Assembly: GCF_035582795.1 (NCBI RefSeq)
Contig: NC_134366.1
Location: 3,764,828 to 3,828,827, forward strand
Direction of reading: 5' to 3'
Length of the DNA stretch: 64,000 nt
DNA from: Mycteria americana
Lineage: Eukaryota; Chordata; Aves; Ciconiiformes; Ciconiidae
Each line of letters starts with the position of its first letter. Position 1 is the stretch's first letter. The position numbers were made by a program, and so were the translations under genes. The notes beneath the pieces were generated by a model that did no database searches, had not been told where the DNA came from, and saw only the letters and a program-made list of their open reading frames with translations. Of the stretch, positions 37,665 to 47,600 are shown one piece after another.

Positions 37665-37804
37665 AGGGTGCCGGCCGGCGGGGCTGCCCTCTCCCCCCCG
37701 CACACCGCCTGCTCCAGCCCTGAACTGCGTTTTTAGCAACTGCCGGACACGCAGTCGGGAGGCTGCAGAGCTCGGGGCGGGCTGGAAGGCACGTCGAGCC
37801 GGGG

Positions 37805-37844
37805 TTAATTAGCCCTGGCAGGATTAATTAGCCCAGGGCTAATT
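37805..37844. promoter_or_regulatory. TTAATTAGCCC direct repeat plus palindrome (homeodomain-type sites)
   Basis: TTAATTAGCCC occurs at 37805-37815 and 37824-37834. The second copy forms a perfect 9-base-arm palindrome with GGGCTAATT (37826-37844, one-base centre). TAATTA is the classic homeodomain core. It stands out as an AT-rich island in very GC-rich DNA about 700 bases before the HHATL start codon. Regulatory function is inferred. Confidence 0.5.
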
Positions 37845-38171
37845 GTGAGGCTGAACGTTAGGCATCCCTCGAGCCCTGCCGATGCTGGGCAGGGCGGCCG
37901 GGGGGCTCAACCATGCCCGCGGGGTCCGAAGCAGTTTGGGACCGCGGGGCTTTAGGAGTCCCCGAGAGCTCGAGGTTGGGCAAAACCCCAGCAGAAGGTG
38001 AGCAGCAGCCCAGGGCAAGGGGTCCCATGCCGCGATGGCATCCCGTCGCGTCTCCTCCAGCACGGGTGTCTTCATGCCCTAGCCTGGATGCCCTCCAAGG
38101 ATCCAATTAGGAATTAAGGGGTGGGGGGGACATCAGAGACACGCTGGAGGAACCCCAGCCTGGGTGGCTGG

Positions 38172-38307
38172 CATTCCTGAGCATCTCTGAATATTGGGAT
38201 GGATGCAACTCTCTGGGAAGAGCCCTTTATCAGGACCACCTGGCTGAGCTGCCTCCAGATCCTGCCTCCTTGGGTGGGTTTTGCAGCAACCTCTCTCCCT
38301 GCACCTG
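38172..38307 (+). promoter_or_regulatory. Possible muscle element: M-CAT and two E-boxes
   Basis: CATTCCT (TEAD M-CAT consensus) at 38172-38178 and CACCTG E-boxes at 38237-38242 and 38302-38307, all within about 360 bases of the HHATL ATG. HHATL is a striated-muscle gene in mammals, so the combination is plausible, but each motif is short and may be chance. Confidence 0.3.
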
Positions 38308-38491
38308 AGCTGTGTCCCAGGGTTCAGCCCTAGGTGTTACCATCTTCTCCTTCTCTTCAGCTACCAACCTTCAAGGAAGCCCACAAAGCAGAGCTGCTGA
38401 GGACCAGCAGCAATTTTGGGTGTTTGAGGGGTAGGAGGGCAGGTGAGCTCTCACCCCTGGTTTTCTTCCCTCTCCTCCTTCCCTTTCCCAG

Positions 38492-38532
38492 GTCTGGATC
38501 CCCCGCACCGGCTGGGGTGGTAACCTGCCGCC
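38492..38532 (+). other. HHATL 5' UTR segment after a probable splice acceptor
   Basis: A long pyrimidine tract from 38461 ends in CCCAG at 38491, a strong acceptor placed 41 bases before the ATG. This suggests the coding exon is spliced to an upstream non-coding exon that I cannot place. The start has a near-perfect Kozak context (GCCGCCATGG). Confidence 0.55.
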
Positions 38533-38638
38533 ATGGGGGTTAAAACGATGCTCCCCAGCTACGAACTGGGGTTTTACGCTCTCGCCGTGACGTGCGCTGT
38601 GGTGTACAGCGGCAGCGGGATCTTCGAAGCATCCAGAG
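38533..38638 (+). CDS. HHATL: HHATL coding exon 1 (start codon)
   Basis: Strong Kozak ATG; encodes [19 protein letters not shown], a signal-anchor-like hydrophobic start. Human begins MGIKTALPAAELGLY. It ends 35 codons plus one base before donor GTAATG. Confidence 0.95.
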
Positions 38639-41600
38639 GTAATGCTCCCCATCGCGTCCCTCAGAGGGGGCCCTGGGAGGGAGGCTGGGTGTAAGGTGGC
38701 TGCTTTTACAGCTGTCAAATACCAGCAGCAGATCCCTGGCTTTAATTTTTGCAGAGAACAGCTTGGGAATCCTTTGCAGGGATCAAAAAGGATTTTTGCC
38801 TTTTTCCTGCTTACCCCCTTGTCCCCATTTCCATGGCTCAGGGCAAGAGGCTGTGGCACATCACAGCTCTCCAGCCAGTGCCCGGAACAGGCAACCACCC
38901 TGCCTACACAGGTCCAGTTCCCAAATTTTTTGTCTGGAAGCCCAAAAAACTGAAAATTGCATGGGATCAACCGGGGCTCCCTGGGATGTGGCAGTGCAAA
39001 AACGCTTTGCTGGAAATTCTTGCAGAAGAGGTTGAGATACCTGACTCCTATGGTTGTCCATGGGAATTGGGCGCTTTGGGGACGGGGTGTTTGAGCCCTG
39101 ACAGCTCATCATCACGGTGAGGAAGGCTCCCTGCTTTGCCAAAACCCAGGCTCCGTTTCCTAGAGCTGTTTCTCTCCCCGTAACTCTGGTTCTTTTGCAG
39201 ACAGCATGAACAGAAGGGCCTTCCGGGATGGCATAAAGCCAGGCTGGCACTACTTCGGCAGGAAGATGGTAAGCAGAGGAAGGACTCAGTCTTTTCTAGC
39301 TACCAGCGACACGGTCGGTGCTGACCGCTGGAGAAGCAGAGCTGGGTTTTCTGCTGCTGACACACTTTTGCAAAGTCCACGTGACTCGTGTTTTTCTCCC
39401 TAAAGAACTAGTCAGGAAAATACCAGCCCTGCAGCACCGTGGATGCTCTGCTTTGTGTGCACCGAGACGAGCAACCTCTGCACATCTCTCCTGGGGTTTT
39501 GTGACCAAGCTAAAGTGCTCGGGAGCCCTTGGGTGGAAAACGGGAAGAAAAGGCTTTGAAAGTCGTGTGGTTTCCTCTCCAGATGGGTGTCGGGGTGGGG
39601 TGTGAGGGCTGGGGGCAGTAAGGCACCCGGTGCTGCTCCCGCAGGACGTGGCCGATTTCGAGTGGGTGATGTGGTTCACCTCGTTCAGGAACGTCATCAT
39701 CTTCGCTCTCTCAGGACATGTCCTCTTCGGCAAGATCTGCTCCATGACAGTGCCACAGGTGAGCCAGGGATGTGGTGGGATGGATTTGAAAGCAGCAGGG
39801 TGACCTGGGATCTGAGGAGGGGGCTTGAGGGATGTTCTAGGATGGGGGGATGTTCTAGAATAGGGGGAGCAGGGTTGGGGCTTTCACCAAGCTGACCACA
39901 GGTCGGGGCTGCTCTCTTCTCACAGCACCGGGCCGTGGTGTACATGCTGTATGGGGTCCTGGCCGTGCTGGGCAGCATGGGGCTCGTCTACTTGATGATC
40001 ATCCTCTCCCACTGCCTTGTCCTCTACTCCGTTGCGTTGGCCAAGCAGAAGTGGCTCTGCTATGTGGCTGGCCTTTGCTGTCTCGCCTCCTTCAAGGTGG
40101 AGCCATTCAGCTCCTGGCAGGTAGGTGCTCTCTTGGACCACCCATCTGCCTCATTTCCAGCCCACCTGTGTCCCTCTCCTTGCGTTTATCTCCAGGGAGG
40201 GCTCCTGGGGCACCCCCAAACCCTGGGAACTTCTCCTGGCTATGTCAGAGCTTCCACAGGGTTTGAGAGGGAGGAGGACTGTTGTGCCGCTGAGCTTGGG
40301 AATAATACCACAGGGGCTACGTCATGTTTTGGTGGTTTCATGCTGGGCCAGAGCTCAGGACACCCGAGTCCTTCTTGCTGCTCAGCCAACAGCTTGTCAG
40401 CCAGGCAAGACGTGTTCCTGCCCCATGCCTCAGTTTCCCCACCTGTAACACTGTGCTGGGATGAGTCAGTGATGCCTTTGCCTACCTCTTAAGTCTCTGC
40501 CCAGTTAAGACTTTCTCTCACTGGTGGGTGGAGAGAAGCCCAGGAAGGACCTTATAAAGCTATTCAGTCCCTCTGAAGGACAGTGCTGCCTGTCCTTGCC
40601 TGCTGCTTACCTCCTGAAATGCGTTCCCCCCTCTCTATCAGGCTTGTGCTGGCTTTCCTTCACCTCCTGGGGAGGGTTATGTCCCTGTGACAAGGTGACA
40701 TTCCCACCCCAGACCAAAGCTTGCATGGCCCACAGCTGCTTGGTGAAGACATGGCCAAGAGGATTACCACTTCCCCGCTCCTCTGGGATGCAGGAGCCAG
40801 CTAGGAAATGGAGCCCCAGTTTTCTCCTTCCAACAGCAAGGCTCATTAGCTCCAGGGACAATTGGGTTTGGAGCATAATTAGAGGCTTTGCCTACTGCCC
40901 TGGGAGTGATGTCCTCCACAAAGTGAGGGAGCACAGAAGTGATACCACATTCCCGTGGTAACTCTTTGTTTCTCATCCAGAGCGGGTTTGTAACGGGAGC
41001 TTTTGATCTTCAAGATGTCCTCTTCTATGGAGGAAGTGGCTTCACCATCATGCGCTGCATGAGCTTTGCACTCGAGAGCTCTGAGAGGAAAGAGGGCATC
41101 TACTCCATCTTTGACCTCCTCAAGTACAACTTCTACCTCCCCTTCTTCTTCTTTGGGCCTGTCATGACGTTTGACCAGTTCCACGCCCAGGTGAGTGCTC
41201 CTGATGCCGGGCTGGAGGAGGACCTCTCCCTGCGTTTATTTGCTTGGGTTTAACGCCTACAAAAACCCACTGTTTGCCACAGTGAAGGTGCAAATAGTTG
41301 TAGAGCTTCTCGTGGTCACATAGAGTCTGTGGCCATAGTCTGGGCTGCGCAGCGATGCCCTGATTTTTGAGGGGAGGGGCATAAACTGATGGGTTTTTAA
41401 CCTTCCCTTTTGTGTTTTTGGCCATTTCCACTGATCAGTACAGGAGGGAAGACATTGCTGTGGTGAAAACACCATGCTGGGATGAGGAGGGGAGGGTTCA
41501 GCTCATGTCCTTGCTCGCTGGGCACCTGCACTGCTCAGTGCCCCGGTTTCCATGCCCTGTTGCTCCAGCAGCTCCAGGCTGCTCCAGTGTGCGGTGCTGG

Positions 41601-44600
41601 GAGGCCATGGTGAGAGCCAGACATGTAGTGCCCATCCATGGGACCTCTGCATGCTGGTGGCTGCGAGCAAGGGAAGTCTCATGTTTCCATCCAGCTGGTT
41701 CACCCAAGAGCATGAATTTCTGGAGATGGTCTGTGTTTCTTAAGATGAAGTTATTTCTCTAGAAATAAGTAAGATCGGGTGGAAGGCTGTGTTTCGGCAA
41801 CCAGGGGCTTCCTCTGCTCTCCATGAAATACCCTGGTGCCCCAAGTCTTTGCCTGGGTCACACACAACCAAGGGGACTTTTTGAAGAGCAGACTCCAAAC
41901 AGCACTAGAAAGCATCAGCAGAAGCCTAGGCTGGGACCAGCCGACCTCTGGGGCTGTTTCACATCCAAAGATCAAACAAAATGGCAGTGCTCTCTCCCTC
42001 CTCACTCTTCCCATCCCAATGTCCTTTTACACCAACAATCAACCTTGGTCATCAAAGCAAACTGGTACTGCTTGCTAAGGGAGGGACCTCTTGCTTGGTC
42101 AGCAATGGTGCTGGGAAGGATTGCCACCACCCCTTTGTTTCCTTTTGAAGAAGAACAGCTACACTGAAATTTTTTTGGACCCCAACTGACATCTGGGTGC
42201 AAGAGCATTTTGGAAAAATATTTGTGAATTCAGAAGAAAAACCAGCCCAGGGCAGGGGAGAGCAGCCAGAGCCTCCCTGGTGAGGAGGAGACAAAAGACC
42301 CACCCAACCCAGCACCTTCTCTCCAATGTTGGGCTGGTAGTGATTGCTTAAGAAAGGGTCTGCACTGGTCTTGTTTCCTCCAGTGAGCAGGATGAGCCCT
42401 AATCCAAGTCCTACTCCTTGCTAGTTCGTTCACCTGGGGCATTAACAACCTCATGCTGAATGCTGAAAGGATGTGATTGCAGGACAAAGATCCCTTGGGT
42501 CTTGCAGGATCTATTTAAAAGGACTTTTATAGCATTTGACCCTGAAGATCATAAGGTCGGCTCTGGTGTCCCCCATGAGGGATGCTCATGGTGCGTTGAG
42601 TCCACCAGCAGCCTGTTCTCAGCAGACAACCACAGGGATGACCAGGCCCCAGCTGGGCTCTTCTCCCCAGGCTGATGGAAGAAACGTTTCATCCTAAGGC
42701 TTCATCTTTCCAGTTGTGTCTTATCTGTTGGGCTGAAGTCCAGGCAAGCATGGCTCCAGCAGCCCCACTGTCCAAGCCCCTCCAGAGGGGCTGCAGTGCC
42801 CTGGGGTGCCCTCCTCACCCCATGTTCCTCTTCCTTCTCCTGTTTCCATCAATCTTTCCTATGAGATGGGCAGCTCTGGCTTCTTCTAATGCTGCAGCCA
42901 GGTATCTATAAATCAGGGCATTAAACTGCTGGTGTCTCCAAGACCTGAACTCCCACCACCCCTACAAGGCTTGATCTGGAGGGTCCTGTTCCTTTTGCAC
43001 AGCCCCAAAGCATGATGTTTATAGCCACTTAATGAGCAATTCCTCCCCCCCCGTTGCTTAAACTCTTACACCAAAGGCACAGGGAGTAAGTCCCCAACCC
43101 CTTTCCCATGCCCCAGCCAGGGGTCCTGTCTTGGCCTGGCCACCACTGCCATCTCCTGGCTGGATGCCCCCCTGCACTGCTGGAGCTCCAACTAATTGCA
43201 GAGGTAAATTCCTAATTGCCCAACAGCAATTATGGGGGTGGGCAGATGGAGTCCCTTCCCCAGGGTGGGGTGTTTGGCCCAGTTAGGGAATGGATCTGTC
43301 TCTTTGGCTCCTACTGGTGCTATGTCCTGGTGGAGCCCTTGCACCCCCATGTGTGATGGGAACTCATCTGTACCAGGGCTTGGCCAGCCCCATTTGAGCT
43401 GAAAAGCATCTTCCTTACTAGGATCAAGGGAACAAATTCACTTCTGTAGGGCTGGAAGCGTGGGGGACACAGCCCTCATCCCAAGGGGATGGTGGCAGAG
43501 TGATGCCACCACATGCAGACATGAAGACAAGAGGAAGCGGCCTCAAGTTGCACCAGAGGAGGTTTAGATTGGATATTAGGAAAAATTTCTTCAGCAAAAG
43601 GGTTGTCCAGCACTGGAACAGGCTGCCCATGGAAGTGGTGGAGTCACCATCCCTGGAGGTATTTAAGAGATGTGTAGATGTGGTGCTCAGGGCCATGGTT
43701 TAGTGGTGGACTTGGCAATGTTAGATTTACGGTTGGACTCGATGATCTTAAAGGTCTTTTCTGACCTAAATGATTCTATGAAAGGGGGCCTCTGTGTCCT
43801 CCCACATGTTTCCATGCCAGAGCCTGTCCCCCCTCGGCTTCTCCTCCAGCTTAGGGTCCAGCAGCCTCTTTGTATCCTTAAAGCATTTGGCATATAACAG
43901 ACATGAAAAAATCTAGCAAAGGCTTTAATTCTCAGGAATCATCTGGATTTGACGATGGGGCTGGTGTGGCAGCCTGCGGATTACGTTGGAAGAGCTCCCA
44001 CCTCTTGCAGGGAATAAAGGGAAAGTAATAAACATAAGAGGATTTTAAATACAGCAGCAATTTTTATGGCAATGCGGGGAAGCGAGGACATCAGTCTGCC
44101 CCGTGTAATCCTGAAAGCTTGCTCTGATGATTTTTATATTACAACGGCCAGAGACATGACAGCTCCTGGAGGCAAAGCCCGGCCCCTGTTTGTACAAGAC
44201 ACAGCAGAGACAAAAATCCCCATCGATCAGGTCCCAACAGATTCAGGACGGCTTCTCGAGCAGCTCTCCCTCTCATTTACAGCAGGTGTCGGCAGCAGAA
44301 GCTCCAGAGACCATCAGTCATCCTCCTCCTCCTCCTCCTCCCAAATGACCCTGGCCAAAAATATGCATCTGGCCCTGGCAGAGCTGTCAGGTGGGACTCC
44401 AGCCCTGCTCCCAGCCTCTCCTGGGCATGCAGATGTCCTTCCCTACAGGCTGTGGCATCCTGTAGATGTGATGGGTATTAGCATTTGCTCCCTCTCAGTG
44501 ACCTGTGCAAGGGGCCACCCTTAAGCAAAGTTGACTTTCTGAACATGTCCCTGCCGAAAGAGCATAAAACCCAGCTCCCTGGTCAGTACGGTTTTCACCC

Positions 44601-47600
44601 CACCTAGGGTCCCTTAGGTACAGCCAGACCTGTCACTGCCGTGTCACGTTATGTGCCTGCTCTGCTGGAACCCCCCGTGATGGGAACAGCCTTTGCTAGG
44701 AGGGGGATCCAGGAGGCACATTGCTGCTGTACTCAGCACTGAGGCGGGGGTGTTGGAGGGATGCTGTGGGTGGGACATGTCCTGCTCCCTGTGGATGTGT
44801 TCACGTCAGCTAGTCCCTTGGGTCTTCCTGAATCAATGGAGATTTCGGCCGTGTAGTCCATAGTGTGATCTCTACAGGACAGAGTTGAATTTGGACCTTG
44901 AACGTTTCTCCAGATGGAGGAACATGCTGCCTATCCTGTCTCTCAGCTCAGCCCTTTCCCGGTTTTCCATCCTGGCAGGTGAGCACCCGAGAGCTGAGAC
45001 GCAAAGATGACGAGATGAGGAACATCCGGGTCCATGCCCTCCTCCATGTGGGGGCCATCATCGCTGTGGATATCTTCTTTCACTTCTTCTACATCCTCAC
45101 CCTCCCTTCTGATCTGAAGTTCATAAACCGCCTCTCGGACTGGTCCTTGGGTGAGTGGCCATGCTTGGACATGCTCACACCTGTACTCAGCTGCAAGGCA
45201 GTGGTGAGTGATTCAGATCTCCATCGAGAGACCTCGTCAATGCCTATGTTGGACAGGTTTTGGTAAAGTCCCCCTTCTTCCCGTTGACAATGCACAGAGC
45301 TGGGGTCTGTCAGATGGCATTGGTTTGACACCCTCATAGGATCCTGGAGTAAATTGTTTGGCTCAGGGTTTAAGAGGCTGAATGCCAAGTCATTCCCATC
45401 GCCTTTGTCTGGACTGGAAGGGAGCTCAGAACCTCCAAAAATCAGCCCCGTGCTGTTGCAAGAGACACATTGGTATCTCAGAAGCCTTCACAGGGCCACT
45501 CATTATGGGTGTTTGTGAGCCACTGAAATGGCCACAGGGCGTACGTTGTACAGAGAACAGCTCCGGGGAGTTGTAGCTGCTGTCTTCAACTACCTAAAGG
45601 AGGGTTGTAGAGAAGGTGAACTCTTCTTGGAGGCTGGCAGGAAAGAAGCAGGACACGGCAAACAAGGTGCAGCAAGGCAAAGTTGGCTTGCATGTAAGGA
45701 TTTTTTTTTTCTTAGAGTGGTCAAGCATTGAAACAGGGGCCCAGAGGGGTTATAGATTCTCCAAAAATAGAGATATTCCATGCTTAAATGGACAAGGTCC
45801 AGAGCAACCTGATCTCCATTCGACATTGGCTGTGCTCTGAGCAGGGCTGGACTAGGGACCTCCGGAAGCCAAACTCCTGGGATGAGTAGCGGTAGCCGGG
45901 CTGGCACTCAGCTGCCAGCCGGATGGAGGATTTCAGCTGGCCAAATACACTTCTGATGGCAGCATTTGAGATGCCATAGGGTATCTGACATCCACACGGG
46001 GCTGGCACAGGGCAAACGGGGGCTGGAGAAGCCCTCCAGCGTGGCAGCTGGAGGGCAGGAGAAAACCCTAACACAGCTAGAATGGCATTAGCATTGATTT
46101 AGGGTGTCCTAAGAGACCTGGGTGGACTGACCAAGCATGTGTGTTACTCCAGAGGGAGCTGAGCTCCTCTGCAGGCTCTGCTGACTGTATTGGCCAGATC
46201 TGCCTTGTCCATGGTGGGAGCTCAGGCATGGCTCACGTCGAGGCACTGGGTGGCCCTTAATCTGTGAGCTGAATCCGATCAAGACAGGGGCATTTTAACT
46301 TCTGTTTGCATAGGAATTTGAAATCTTTGGGTTTTTTTCCTGCAAGGGTTGTTTCCAGTGTCAGACACCTCTCCAAGACAGATGTTCTGGCCCTGGCTCT
46401 GCCGTAGCATCAATGTTACAGCTACGGCCCCAAGGAGCTGGGACAGGGTGCATTTCAATGAAGGTGTCAATAAAACCTCAGAGGTCAGAGGTGAGAACTG
46501 TGATGAGGTTTTCATAGGTTAACAAGCCTTAGAGGGGAGGAAAGATCTTGTGCTGGAAGAAATGTATGAATTTCTTGGAATACCAAGACCAATAAGCAGT
46601 TTGCTCCCAAATACCCCAAGAAGATATTGTCCTTTGGTTCAAGCTTCTTAAAAAGCTACTTAGTTTTAAAAGCTTTGCTGGTCCAAGACAGCATTAGACT
46701 GTCCTCTTGATGTTATGTTTGTTGCAATAGACTACATGCTCCCACGGGACATGATGTCCCCCAGAGTCCTGAAGGCCATACATCCCACTTCACGTATTTG
46801 ACTCTCATTTTTGCTGCAGCTGGCTTGGCCTACTCCAATTTGGTGTACGACTGGGTGAAAGCTGCTGTCATGTTTGGGGTCATCAACACCATCGCCAGAC
46901 TGGACCACTTGGACCCACCCCAGCCCCCGAAATGCATCACCATGCTCTACGTCTTCGCAGAAACGTGAGTACCCTCCGTGCATCGATGAAGAGAGACAGC
47001 ATGTTTGACCTGAATGAAATGTGCATGGAGGGGAGGAGGCCTGGGCTGTGCTTCTGAGCAGCTGGCCTGTAAGTTGGAGACTACCTACATTGAACAATAC
47101 ATACTGAACCTGTAGTCTAGACCTGGCCATAGCCCAGGGAAATATTTCTTGGGCAGGAAACAAGGGATAAGATAGGTTACAGCCACATCAATAGTGGGAC
47201 CTGTTCAAGGAGGGAGCATGGAGAACTGCTGTGACCAAGGTTCAAGAAGTACCTCACCAGGGGACCAGGCACCTTCTATGGCTGACTGCTGCATGGAAGG
47301 GTGTCGTTACACTGCGTGTTTTAACATGCTTCTTATCATCTGCATTTTAGGCATTTTGACAGAGGGATTAATGACTGGCTATGCAAGTAAGTGTCTAATC
47401 AACCATCTCTAGTCTGGTTCAGGATCTTCTCTTTCATCACATAGCAGTGAAGCATTAAATGCTGTTCATCCTAAAGCTGAGGTGTCCTCTCTTCTGGGTG
47501 AATCCCACTACAGCATGAAGTCATATTTGGTCTGTTTATCCCTAAGACCATTGAATTAATCACCACAAAGTGCAACAGCCCCCGCCCCTGCCAAAGCTGG

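Larger units (their letters stand above)
34751..38110. promoter_or_regulatory. GC-rich, CpG-island-like region upstream of HHATL
   Basis: High GC with many CpG dinucleotides, densest at about 35.1-35.5 and 36.2-37.8 kb. It contains G runs (near 36683-36693 and 36848-36861), a 14-base C run (37322-37335), A runs (37039-37052, 37095-37110, 37361-37373), a 19-bp minisatellite and a homeodomain-type palindrome. Long open stretches in several frames here are low-complexity Pro/Gly/Arg sequence produced by GC richness and resemble no protein family. A 5' non-coding HHATL exon and its promoter could lie here. Confidence 0.6.
38639..40980 (+). other. HHATL introns 1-4
   Basis: Four short introns (38639-39200, 39269-39644, 39759-39925, 40121-40980) between the exons listed separately. 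Moderately GC-rich and unique-looking. I see no repeats or other genes. Confidence 0.8.
41191..44978 (+). other. HHATL intron 5
   Basis: Longest HHATL intron. It holds a CR1 fragment (43523-43783), a (TCC)n run (44321-44342), and at about 43.9-44.3 kb an AT-richer block without recognisable repeat character that could be a conserved non-coding element. An open stretch at 44066-44524 has no protein-family features. Confidence 0.65.

Noticed and set aside
44066-44524. 152-codon open stretch in HHATL intron 5
   Set aside because: Includes the (TCC)n run as poly-Ser; no family features and no matching exon in HHATL.
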